Of a stretch of DNA of 64,000 nt, positions 39,668 through 50,273 are shown in pieces; the first letter of the stretch is position 1; each line of letters begins with the position of its first letter. Location of the stretch: assembly GCA_003615045.1 (NCBI GenBank), contig ML014193.1, positions 1 to 64,000 of the forward strand. Direction: 5' to 3'. The DNA is from Caulochytrium protostelioides (lineage: Eukaryota > Chytridiomycota > Caulochytriomycetes > Caulochytriales > Caulochytriaceae). Below the pieces are notes generated by a model. The model had not been told where the DNA came from. It worked only from the letters and a program-made list of their open reading frames with translations, and searched no databases. The position numbers and the translations under genes are program-made.

Positions 39668-40918
39668 ATCCATCGACGCCGACGACCATGACATAGCGGA
39701 CCGCCCGTGTCGCTCGCTCCATAGGGCAGTGATGCAGTCACAGGCTGTGCCTGTCTATCTTATACCATGAATTCTGTTGTTGAAACGCGTTGCCTCTGAG
39801 ATGGGGGGGAAGTGAGGGCTCCCCTGAGTCACTAGCCGACCACATGTGCGTGCCACGCTTGAAGGTTAGACGCGTCGAGATGCGGCGCCCCATGGCATTT
39901 GAGTAACGGACCGCCTCTCATACCACTACCCAATCGTCATAAAGACGGTCACGCGGAGAGACGACCGGCGCATCGCCACGAGGATGGCCCGACTTATTCC
40001 GTCCTATCCTCTTTGACGGATCGCCAGCCGCCAGGACGACGTCTTCCAGAAACCCCATCCGTTCGTTCCGCATTTTTTGTTGTTAGGTCTTTCTTTTCGT
40101 CGAGTTAGATATACAGTGGACGGCACCGGCGGGCCGTGCGTAATAATGGAGGGAGGTGGGGGGGAAGCGTGGGCCAGGGACAGACAGGATGACACAGGGG
40201 GGAGAAATGATGGAAAGCAGTGAGGATGACTCTCTGGCGACCGCGAGCGCGCCGTATCAACCACGTTTGACACGGACGTGGAAGATCAAGCCAGCGAACG
40301 GCAGAATGCAAAAGTCAGCCTGACCATCGGATGAATCCGAACTCAGACGGCGCGAGAAGAAACCACGCCGCTCGGTGATCGAGGAACCGACACATGAACC
40401 AACGAGCAAGAGACGAGGGGGTGGCACTACCGCAACGAGAGCGTATGCAGCGAGATATAGACAAGAAGGCAGAGAATGTTGCAAAGCGCGGCGGTCACGC
40501 CCATCGTTGCCCGACACAGACAACGACAGGCGTGGAAAAGCACCGCCACACGCTCACGACTCCTCGCCTTTTCAGACCACACGGCAGACCCGACGGCTGA
40601 CACATGCCGTCGGTCGGATAAGAGGGAAGACGTTTGCGCACTGATCGACACAGGTCAGAACACATCGACGGATCGTTTTTCTTTCTTTTGATTGGCTTTG
40701 AGACGAACGGGGGGTCGACCATGACACGCGATACGGCGCAGAGCGGGACGCATGGCAAATCGAGAGAAAACAGAGCGAACAAGGTGTGGAGGTCGGCCAC
40801 ACGTGATAGGACCGGGGCCCCGGAGGAGGACGGGGTGGGATCCGGACCATCACTGTGGCACGCCAGGAGCGGCGTCCGACGGTACCGGAGACACGACCGA
40901 AGCGGGGGGTGGAGCCGC
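39668..40918. other. 3' flanks of convergent KGD2 and H2B
   Basis: Non-coding, with GC content visibly lower than the genes. No supported gene. Confidence 0.5.
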
Positions 40919-40920
40919 TT
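40900..40920 (-). terminator. Hairpin directly after the H2B stop codon
   Basis: The minus strand reads AAGCGG ... CCGCTT, arms 40915-40920 and 40900-40905, with a 9-base loop. The 5' arm overlaps the TAA stop. It may form in the mRNA 3' end. It does not match the metazoan histone stem-loop consensus. Confidence 0.4.
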
Positions 40921-41332
40921 AGGAGGTGATCTTGGAGACGGACTTGGTGCCCTCAGAGACGGCGTGCTTGGCGAGTTCGCCGGGGAGGACGAGACGGACG
41001 GCGGTCTGGATCTCGCGGGAGGAGATGGTGGAGCGCTTGTTGTACTGGGCGAGGTTGGAGGCCTCCGAGGCGAGGCGCTGGAACAGGTCGGCCACGAACG
41101 AGTTCATGATGGCCATGGCCTTGTTGGAGATACCGGTGTCCGGGTGGACCTGCTTGAGCACCTTGTAGATGTAGGTGGAGTAGGTCTCCTTGCGGGCGGA
41201 CTTGCGCTTGCCCGAGGCACCCGACTTCTCGATACCCGAGGAAGTCTTGATGGGAGCCTTGCCGGCGGGCTTCTTCTCGGCGCGGACCGGGGCAGAGCCG
41301 GTGGCGGCGGCGGGCTTGTCAGTGGGGGCCAT
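40919..41332 (-). CDS. Histone H2B
   Basis: 137 residues from ATG 41332 (GCCATGG on the minus strand). A Lys/Ala/Pro-rich N-terminal tail of about 45 residues is followed by the histone fold: [76 protein letters not shown]. It ends [11 protein letters not shown], with the conserved C-terminal lysine that is the ubiquitination site in fungal H2B. Intronless. Divergent from H2A, 2.5 kb away, with a shared upstream element (see findings). Confidence 0.97.
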   Translation of the reverse strand: MAPTDKPAAATGSAPVRAEKKPAGKAPIKTSSGIEKSGASGKRKSARKETYSTYIYKVLKQVHPDTGISNKAMAIMNSFVADLFQRLASEASNLAQYNKRSTISSREIQTAVRLVLPGELAKHAVSEGTKSVSKITS

Positions 41333-41538
41333 GGCGACGATATGCGTGGGTGGAGGTTGAAGAGTTGGGAAGAGAGATGGAGTATGAAGAAGAGCAGGAC
41401 AACAACAGAGATCGATAGCGTGTGGTGAAGCAGCAAGAAGCGTTCGTCAGCAGGAGACGTCCGGACCCACGAGGCACGAGCAGGCGGCCCGAAGATGCCG
41501 AGTCGACGTCTTGGGCAGGGCGCGCGGCCAGGCGTCGG

Positions 41539-41546
41539 CTTATATA
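41539..41546 (-). promoter_or_regulatory. TATA box of histone H2B
   Basis: The minus strand reads TATATAAG, about 210 bases upstream of ATG 41332. Confidence 0.8.
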
Positions 41547-41699
41547 CCCGCGTAGGATGGGTCACGCCGCCGGCGCATCGGAGGGCGACGTCACGATCCA
41601 CGCTGCGTTACCGGGTGACGCCCGGTGACGCCGCGGCCCCAGTGCGGGAAGGGGGGCGCGCCCGGCGCTCCGACGACGACCCCGCGTCGATCCAACCCC

Positions 41700-41742
41700 C
41701 GGGCAGCTCAACTCCGGGCAACCATTGCACATCATGTCGGCG
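41700..41742 (-). promoter_or_regulatory. Histone promoter element, H2B copy
   Basis: 43 bases whose complement matches 43425-43467 upstream of H2A at 39 of 43 positions; the four differences are all transitions. Core GGTTGCCC, then GAGTTGAGCTGCCC. It lies about 155 bases above the TATA box and 368 above the ATG. Likely a histone-specific activator site. Confidence 0.8.
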
Positions 41743-41949
41743 CCGGCCCTGTTGCGTGTGGACGGCTTTGAGCGGGCCGACGAGGGGACACTGGGGGCGG
41801 CCGCGTGAGTTGCCAGGCACGCCACAGGCGCCCTGACCCCGCGCGCAGGCGCGGCCAGGGACCGCTGATCCACACGGAGCACGGCCGAGCTCATCATCCC
41901 GCCGGGCCTTGAGTTGACTGTGCACGCGGCACGCGGCGGCGTGACGAGA

Positions 41950-41965
41950 CGGGAGTATACTCCCG
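41950..41965. promoter_or_regulatory. 16-bp perfect palindrome, CGG-N10-CCG
   Basis: CGGGAGTATACTCCCG is perfectly symmetric. CGG and CCG half-sites ten bases apart are the form recognised by fungal Zn2Cys6 (Gal4-type) dimers. It lies in the H2B-H2A intergenic region about 405 bases upstream of the H2B TATA box. The binding factor is inference. Confidence 0.45.
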
Positions 41966-42259
41966 GAGCCGATCTCGATCATGGTAAATCGCAGAACCCG
42001 CAGGCGAAGGCGAGCGGCGCGCGGCTTCAGGTGACACCGGGCGACAAGGCTTCCGGCGACAGCCGTTGCGTTCAACAGGGTCGCCAGGATCACTTCCGGC
42101 GTTGGAGCTTCTGCTTGAGCTCGAGCTTCAACTGGAGGCTCGAGGAGGGGTCGCTGCGGCGTGCAGCACGTGCTCAGCCAATGCCGGCGACCGACGGCCT
42201 CCATGCTGAAGTTTGAGTCGACCGCCACGTGATCACGGAGAGTACCGGGCCAAGATGAT

Positions 42260-43040
42260 GGCATCATGGCTGTTTCGTCAAGAATGAGGAGCCGCCGGCG
42301 CAGCGTCTCGACCCTGAGCTGCCCTTCCTGTGGTAGGAAAACTCCATAAAAGATGACCGGTATATTTCCTCTCAAGCGAATCAAAAAGTCCTTCCAGGAA
42401 GATCAAGCGCCGGAAGCCAGGCAGGCTTCCAAGAAGACCTTCCATCCGACATGTGCCCCGGCGTGTAGACAAAGGTCATCGTGAAGAACCCTCTGACGCT
42501 ACGATGACGGTCATTGGCGACGCTTTCCGAACCTCTTCGACGGTTCCCATGACCAGCGACGTCTTCGAAGGACGGATCCTACAAGTAACCTCTCGGGTGT
42601 AGCGCTCAATAGGTTCGATCGTTCGATCCAGACGGAGTGACTTCCGATGCATGTATCGTTTCAAATGTTCGTCACGTTCGGTAGCACTCGAATGTTTCTT
42701 TTATTCGATTGTCGTGGCTCACAATGAATTGCATACACTTGGAGCGTCGACCCAAGTGATTGTTTTCGTTTATGGCGCGATAGACAAACAAATTGAGACA
42801 TGACATGGTTATTCAAAGAACTACAGTTGATGACTTCGTTTCCGCAACGTCCCGACAGCAAAGGTTAGCCCCTCGTATGGCTATACATCCGATCATGGCA
42901 GCGACAGAAAACTGCTGTAGACCATGTTTTCGAAGCGTAGATTGGTGAATCCCTCTAGAGGGTCTCGATTTTCCCATCATGGGGATGGAGGAGCCGAGAC
43001 CCTTCATCTGTACGACCATACCAACCACTTCGATGACCCA
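42260..43040. other. Lower-GC island between H2B and H2A
   Basis: Visibly richer in A and T than the flanks, especially 42480-42960. No recognisable gene; the short minus-strand frames at 42476-42664 and 42661-42861 are less Arg/Pro-biased than elsewhere but match no family I know. Possibly an old insertion. Confidence 0.4.
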
Positions 43041-43424
43041 TCGGCAGCGGCTCCGACGGGGCTCGACGCCGTACGCCGACCGATGGGCCCGCTCAACGTG
43101 CCCCGGTGCTCAATGCGGCGATCGCCGCGTGGATTCAAATCAGCTACAACCATACCCAGCGGTGTCAGCGTCCCGAGTCCGCGGCAGGCCCCTGGCTGTA
43201 GTGAAGTAAAGCGGAGCGGCTGTCGCGACTCAACTCGGTGCTCGGCTCCCGGCGCCGGAGGCAGTCCGTGTGATGGGGGGTCCTGCGGTGTGCTCCGCTC
43301 AGGGACTGCGCCACCGATGACGCGCCCCGCCAACCCCGCAGGTCCCGCGGCCGCCGGCTCAAGCGAAGCGGGATGACCGCACGCCACACGGGGCTCACGG
43401 CGCACGACTCACGGGCCATTGAAC

Positions 43425-43467
43425 CGCCGACACGATGCGCAACGGTTGCCCAGAGTTGAGCTGCCCG
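43425..43467 (+). promoter_or_regulatory. Histone promoter element, H2A copy
   Basis: 43 bases matching the H2B element (39 of 43) in mirrored orientation, so it reads in the direction of H2A transcription. About 155 bases above the TATA box and 385 above the ATG, nearly the same layout as at H2B. Confidence 0.8.
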
Positions 43468-43622
43468 CGCCCGGGGCGGATCCCGGCTTGCGGCGGCGGT
43501 ATGACGGCGGCCGTGCCCCGTGACACGCGCGCCGACCGGCGCGGGGCGACGGGTCTCACCGCGGCCGTGGATCATGACGTGCCGACGCGAGCTCGCTGCG
43601 CGCGGGATCGGCCTCGATCGCG

Positions 43623-43630
43623 TATATAAA
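43623..43630 (+). promoter_or_regulatory. TATA box of histone H2A
   Basis: TATATAAA, 229 bases upstream of ATG 43852, followed by a pyrimidine-rich leader. Confidence 0.8.
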
Positions 43631-43851
43631 GACCGACCGGCCGCGGCCGCCTCGTTCTCAGTCTTGCCGCAACCCGTTCCCGCTTGTCTCGGGTCGAACA
43701 CGAGCCTGCGGACAGACGCGACCCTTCTGCCACTCGTACGGAGAACCACCATCCAGCTGTCACTCTCTCGCCTACGCAACGACTTTCACTTCTTCCTTCT
43801 CATACCAGGTTTCCATACCTCTTTCCACACCCAACGAAATTAAATAGCACA

Positions 43852-44292
43852 ATGGCTGGCGGCAAGGGCAAGTCCTCCACCTCGGGTGACGTCAAGAAGT
43901 CGGGCTCCGGCGCCGCTTCGGGCTCCAAGTCCCGCTCGGCCCGTGCCGGTCTCCAGTTCCCGGTCGGCCGTATCCACCGTCTCCTCCGCCGCGGCAACTA
44001 CGCCCAGCGCATCGGTGCCGGCGCCCCCGTCTACCTCGCCGCCGTGCTTGAGTACCTCGCCGCTGAAATCCTCGAGCTGGCCGGCAACGCCTCGCGTGAC
44101 AACAAGAAGACCCGTATCATCCCGCGTCACCTCCAGCTCGCCATCCGCAACGACGAGGAGCTGAACAAGCTCTTGGGCAACGTCACCATCGCCTCGGGTG
44201 GTGTCCTCCCCTCCATCCAGTCCATCCTCCTCCCCAAGTCCTCCAAGAAGGGCACCCCCGCCGCTAAGGGTGTCCCCTCCCAGGAGTACTAA
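43852..44292 (+). CDS. Histone H2A with C-terminal SQEY
   Basis: 146 residues from ATG 43852. After a Gly/Lys/Ser-rich tail the histone fold reads [80 protein letters not shown], with the acidic-patch residues present. The core is of fungal type. The C-terminus ends SQEY, with S143 in the SQ(E/D) context phosphorylated after DNA breaks; most fungi end SQEL, while Tyr is usual in animal H2A.X. Intronless, as typical for replication-dependent histones. Confidence 0.97.
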   Translation: MAGGKGKSSTSGDVKKSGSGAASGSKSRSARAGLQFPVGRIHRLLRRGNYAQRIGAGAPVYLAAVLEYLAAEILELAGNASRDNKKTRIIPRHLQLAIRNDEELNKLLGNVTIASGGVLPSIQSILLPKSSKKGTPAAKGVPSQEY

Positions 44293-44322
44293 GCAGCTTC
44301 ACGCGTCTCCTCGTGAACTGCT
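44292..44322 (+). terminator. Hairpin directly after the H2A stop codon
   Basis: Arms 44292-44303 and 44312-44322 (AGCAGCTTCACG / CGTGAACTGCT) pair over 11 base pairs with one bulged C and an 8-base loop. The first arm starts at the last base of the TAA stop. Not the metazoan histone stem-loop consensus. Confidence 0.45.
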
Positions 44323-45904
44323 GATCCCCGTCGTCGCGCCGCCATGTCGTCTACTACGAACCGCCTCGGCGGCCATGACTTGTGATGGGATCAGGTGGTG
44401 CCTTGTTGACCACGCTCGTGCGCGCTCGCGCATTGCACGGCTTCGCGTTCCACCGGTATCGTCCATGCGACACGCTTCAAGCATTCCACGCATTCTCTGC
44501 TGCGCCGCTTGAGGTCCGTCGTCCGTCTTGTTGCCGACCGGTGCTGCGTCGTCGTCTGTGGTGAAGACGGCATCTGCCTTTTGGTGCGTTTGTGCGCCGC
44601 TTCTGCTCGTTCGGATCGAGGAATTCGCGACGCAACTGGCCTTTTTGTTGCCGCGCTTCTCTTCGTTCGTGTTCGTTTTCTCTTTCTTTTCCGCGCTATA
44701 CCTCAGACTCGACACAGACGCAGGTCGTTCCTTTCCGTCCTCGACACATAGCCGCCCTTTTCTTGTCAAATTCACTGCCGTTCGTCTGCCTGTCTCCGTT
44801 CTCGCGTTGCTTTTCCGACACGAAGCATCGCGTGGCTGGAGGTTGGTGGCTGCTGGCGGATCAGCCTTGAATCACGGGCGGCTATGGACGGTTTAGAATT
44901 TGGCTGGTGCTCCCTTATTTCTTTTATTCTTTGTTCCTCCTGTGCGTGCTCTTGCTGTACACTTATATGCTTATTTATACGTTTCTTTTCAAAACGACGC
45001 GGATGTGTTATGATGGGCCGACGAAGGTGATTTAATTTTAGCAATCGTTCGGGCTATGACACCTAGCTGTACGATGCTGGACAGGCGATGCGACCATCGA
45101 GTCGCCGACGTGGTAGATAACACGGTTGGCTCCGTGTAAAGCGCTGCAGCGGGCCATACGCGCTTTGCTAGGGACATGCGAAGGACGGCTCAAGCGCAGC
45201 GGTCTGTTGACCACTGAGTGACGACCCTCGGGTCGGCCCCGCCGTATTTCACCGCTTATCACGGCGCGATGGGATCGTTATCTTCGGGGCCCCTGACTGC
45301 CTGTGCCCGACGGGGCCCTTGTCCAGGGTGGCACCGCGCCCACGGGCGTTGCGCTGGCAGCGGCTGCGGGCGACACAGACTAGTATCAAGATGATATATG
45401 GGACGCTCCGGTATGCCCCCGGAAAACTTTGTGCGTTTGAAGTCCGACGGGGCATGGCAGGGATCGACCCACGCGCGGCAGGGATCGACGGGCCGGGGGC
45501 ACACATGGCGTCGCATTGGCGGTAAGGAACCTGGCCGGCGCAGCGCTCTCCTCCGTTGAGGCGTCCTGGGTCTGTCGTCTCGCAGGAAGGCGGCATCAAA
45601 TCGGTCAAAGGTAGGGCACGATGCGATGGTCAATCTGCAAACATCCTGCAGGTTTCGACGCTGATGGGCACGACACAATGTGCGGACTTTCTGCTCCATG
45701 TAATAAAACATTTGGCATGATTAGTCGTTCATTGGTACAACCTGGCCTCACGCCGGTAATGAGAAAAGGAATTAAGTGAACACTCGATGCCATGAATCAG
45801 TATAAATCAGCCGCGATTGAGCCACAACTGATCAACATCCGACTCCATGTCTACCTGCCGCAGGTTTTGTATCATCGATCGTTTCGCACGTAGAGACTCA
45901 CTAA
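44323..45904. other. H2A 3' flank and intergenic region
   Basis: Non-coding; T-rich from about 44640 to 45050, then mixed. No gene supported. Confidence 0.5.
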
Positions 45905-47200
45905 CCGACCTCACACGAACGCCATGCCCTTCCTGGTGCCCCCCGGGGTCCCCCACCGAGGCAGTACGCATTTGGGGTCAGTGTCGGATGAGCTTGCCGA
46001 CCTTGGGCCGCAACCTGGTTTGTTCCGGGTTGCGACACAGCGCTATCGGCCTTTCCGGTAAGGCCAGACAGCGTCGGATGTTCAACGCGGCATCGAGATC
46101 GCGGTTCACCAACTTGCTGTGGGTGGCTTCATGGCCGTTGGTAGCTTCACACCACAGCATCCCTCGAACCACGGTTCCCTGGCGCCGGCGTTGACCAGGT
46201 TTCAGGACCACATTCGTCTGGGCATATACCCGGGTTGTGTGGACCGGAGTGGCCGGCGTCGGCTCGGCCGCGGATGCACCCGCGTCGGCGCCGTCGAGCG
46301 AGCGCTCGCCCCACGCATGCGCACCCGGTTGACGGCCGCAGGCGCAGTGCCGGGAGCGCCCGCCCCGGACGCGGGAGCGATCATCACCTTCGTCGGGTCC
46401 CGGGGTTTCTTGGTCAGACCTTAATCAGAATCTCGTTCATGTCGGCATGCACCGGGGTCGTCCGGAACTCGTCGACCGTGCGGAAGCGCTGGGCATACGC
46501 CTGGTACGCGCGAGCCGTTGGGATGGCGATCTCGCTCTTGCCCCCAGGGGCAAACTTGGAGGCGCCAAAGGCGCTCACCACTTCAGCGACGACGGGCTCT
46601 GCCATCTCCGTAGCAGCCCCCGCGGCGAAACGATCCAGTAGCTTGGCAAACGCGCGCAGTTTGTGGCCGTACAGCCGCAGGCGCTGGCGTGCCCAGCGCG
46701 GCTCAAGGCATTCGGCCCACAGCGGTTCGTATGTGGCGAGCCACACCTTCAGGAAGCGGTGGTGCGCGGCGAGCCCTGTGCCCTTGGAGCTCACCTTCGA
46801 CAGCCGTTGCAGCGGCTCTTTCAAATGGCGCTGCCACGTCTCTGACTGCTTTGGACTGACTTCATGCCGGCTTCCACATTGTACTGCTCGGGTCAGCGTC
46901 CCGCCGACGACCCGACCTTTGGACTGCTTCATGGCAATAAGAAGATGTTGGTGCGGCCCGGGTCGTTCCTCTCGATGCAGTACTTATTGAGGCTGCCTGC
47001 CAAGGAGTTCTTGGTCTTGGGGCAGCCGTGACAATCGGCGTGGTGTCGGCCATCTTCCTCTGGCGCCGAAACTGGATGCCCATACTGATCCCATCGTTGT
47101 TGACCGTGTGAGTGAACTTGTGGTCCTTGCCTTCCAGCTTGCGGGACGCCAGGGTGGCCGCCAACTGTTCTGCAGCCATGGCCCTGAAGGCCGCGCGTAG
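45905..47200 (-). pseudogene. Fanzor relic C, longest copy, frameshifted
   Basis: Read on the minus strand: KFTHTVNNDGISMGIQFRR near 47110, then in another frame a RuvC-I-like ERNDPGRTNIFLL (46935-46970), then MKQSKGRVV and LTRAVQ resuming in a third segment. QRWARQRL-type helices follow, then SAFGASKFAPGG with VDEFRTTPVHADMN, a stop after ILIKV, then VVLKPGQRRRQGTVVRGMLWCEATNG and RuvC-III NRDLDAALNIRRCL, ending at 45978. Conserved order RuvC-I, RuvC-II region, zinc-ribbon entry and RuvC-III identifies a Fanzor. At least two frame breaks and a stop make it inactive. After the stop its 3' tail keeps only part of the sequence shared by A2 and B. Confidence 0.75.
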
Positions 47201-50200
47201 GCTTAGGTCACCAGTTTCTTTAGCAGGTCTCTTCTACCCCGATTGCATCGCATGGCCCCCATGGCGCTGGTGCTGGGGTCCTTGCGCTACGCACGCCCGC
47301 GCAGCGTACCGCCGCGTTATGCTGTGCTTTGCATGCCTGCGCATCACCACCACCGCCATGTGCGAGCGACGCCCTCCCATTTGAACGGCCGGCCCTCGCA
47401 TCGTTGGTTGGCTATACTGACCGCGGGGGCAGCGCGTCCGACACCCCTTCATGGAATCTCGCGCACCTCTTGTTGGAGCACGAGAAACAACGATACCGAC
47501 GCGATGTCCTTGTCATTGCCGCTGTTGGCTCTGTCGCCACGGCCCCATATCATGCCACGCGCCGTCCCGTCGGGCCATCGCTGTGCAAGGCGACCCGCCT
47601 GGGGTGCCATGCAGCACCGTGTCGCAACGCCCCGATCGTCTTACAGCCTGCAAGGTCCGAAAAGGGCCAGCCAGCGCGGCACGTTGAGCCGCCGGCCACC
47701 GGGGGTGCCCGCCACATGGCCCTTCGATGGTCTCGCCGATATCGACGCTGACAGCGGACCCCGTGCGATGAAGTCTCCACTCAAGCGCGGCGAAAGGTCT
47801 GTGAAAGGCTCATTTCCTCATTGTCATGATCCCTCCCCGCTCGATCTGACCGATCGAGTTCAATCCATCGCCTTCAGTGGAGGATTTGTTGATGTTGGTT
47901 GTTGTGCGGTGCGTCAATGGGGCTCATACAACAAGTTTTGCTTCATGATACTCCTCGCGGCACCGTTGTGTAAAGGCGACGCGATGCGACGCCAATGCCG
48001 ATGCTGATGCCTTTACCGCTGTTGACGCCCAAGGCGATGCCTCGCAGTCGCGCAAACACGGGGAAGGATGGCCCCGATGGATAGTCGCCACTGATAAGCG
48101 TGCCCCCTCGCCGTGGCCGTGTGCATTCTCTGGTCGAGTCCAGCGCCGCCTGGCCCCAGCCCCAGCCTCGTCCAACCCCGCTAGGCCCACAAGGTGGCCA
48201 TCGTGGCCGCTCAAGGGGGCGGTGGGGGTCACGCGTTCGTGCCAGAAAAAGGGAAGGCCCAGAGGCGCACCGAAATGCAGTGGTTCGTTTCGAAGTCGTC
48301 ATGTTGGTTGCACGATAGGACGTGCCGGGCCGTGCGAAGCGCTACAGCGCGTAGCAGCGCGCTGTAACGCCGTGAGAGCGCGGTGAGATGCCATCACCGT
48401 CACGGCCGCATGACGGCTGGCCACACACCCGTGGGGCGCGCGTCAGGGTGAAGCACAGTGCCTTGGGCGTCTCAGTGCGGTTGGAAAGTGACTCGGACGC
48501 GTCGGCGACATGTATCGACGGCTGCATGCACGTTGCCAAAATGATGCGCGGGATGGGATGCGGGATGGGCGGGGTCCACGCACATTCAGGTCGTGCGACG
48601 CCGTGGCTCGCGCTAGGTCCGCGACTGCGGCGCAGTGCCCCCGCCTTCTTCGCGCTCGGGTGCGGGCCCCCTGGATGCGGCTCGCGGACGGGGTCGCGCC
48701 ACATGTCAGCGGCCTTTCCCATCAGGAGGGTCTTAGGAAACGCGACCCCGTTCTTGCTCGGTCTTGCTTCATCCCTGTCGCGTCTCGGCAAACTGTCGTG
48801 GCGGCTTGGGCAGACGTCCACAGTCGTCTGGCTAGGTGGCCACGGCAGCGTCGGTTGATGGCGGCGGCATCCGGGCACGGTCGCTGGTGACCAGTTACGC
48901 GGTAGCGAACCGCGGCCGAGGTTTCTCGCCAGACAAGAGCTGTTTCAGGACAGGGGGCCGCCGGCGAGGGTTCCGCGGCGCCCACGTCGGCGGTCCAAAG
49001 GGATGGCTTTAAAATTCGTTCTCGCCCCTTCGCCCCCTGAATGCCATGCACTGCCGTAAGTCCCACCGGGCGTGCCGTCTCATGGCCGCCCGGCTGCCAC
49101 ACGAGATGCTCGCGTCGCTCCAGCGCAGGCGACGCACCGTGCGCCCTCGGTGCCAACAGACCGACCCATGCAACGATCTGCCCCTGGCGCGTTCTGGTCG
49201 TGCACGAGAAGGACGAGCGGATGCGGTGAGTCGCGGTCGAGAGCGTGGGTGGTCCGCATGGTAGGAGGGCTCCGTGGAAGCGCGCAAGTCTTGAGCCGGT
49301 TTGTCGTGGTCCTCATGCCCCTCCCGCACCCCGACCATAGGAGCTGTGTCGACGCGTCGTCGTGCCTTGCGCTTATCGCGCCCCCTCGCATTGTGCCCCT
49401 CGTTCGCTGCAACCCCGGATTGTCGTGGTTGCCGTTGAAGCGCGCGTGCCAGGATCGCGTTAGCGGCGACGGTGGCGGCGGCGGCTTTGGCGGCAGCGGC
49501 TTTGGCGGCAGCGGCTGTCTGAGCGGTCGGTGCTCTCGATTGCAGGGCGGATGGCGGCTGGTAGGACAGAGCTTGGTGCGACAGTGGTGGACCAGCTTCG
49601 GAAGCATGCATGCAATGCCGGATGCACAGGACAGCGCCCCGAAGGCCGGCCTCGAAGGCAACGCGACATCAGAAACAGGCATGGCTCGAACCTGCATGCG
49701 GCGGCGGGCCGTGTCGACGCACGCCTTGAAACATCCCACACGGCGCATTTCAAACAGTCCGTTCAGTGGTAGCCCCATCGAGGGTCATGCATCGTCCCCC
49801 TTGATTTGGTACATAAAAGTTTTTTGCTTGGCTTTCTTGCTTCGCAGCTCGCCGTCTTGCCTCTTTCCCCCCGTGTTTCTCTTTCTCTTTTTGTTTCGAT
49901 GGGTTTTACCGGCTTCAATGAGGAGCGCGAGGGGAAGAAAGACGATGACGGCTTTGGGTGCATCGCGCCAGTTTCGTCGCTTCATGCGGGGCGGAAGCCG
50001 CTGCGCGGTGGAGGCAGCGTGACTCCATCAGGCAGCGCACGGCTAGGAGCGACTCGCGAACCCCCCATGCGTTTCAAGCATGCAGGGCAATGCCGTGCAT
50101 GGGCCAGGAGACGACCGAAGGAGCAAAGGCGAGGCGCCGATGCAGTGGAAAGGGAGGAAAAGGGCAAAGGGGCAATCGACAGGGGTAAGCGTTCATGCGA

Positions 50201-50238
50201 GGACGAGCCGGTGCGAGAGGCGGGCGCCGGGGTGACGC

Positions 50239-50273
<35 letters not shown>

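Noticed and set aside
41608-42384. 258-codon minus-strand frame upstream of H2B
   Set aside because: Overlaps the conserved histone promoter element and has no recognisable domain.
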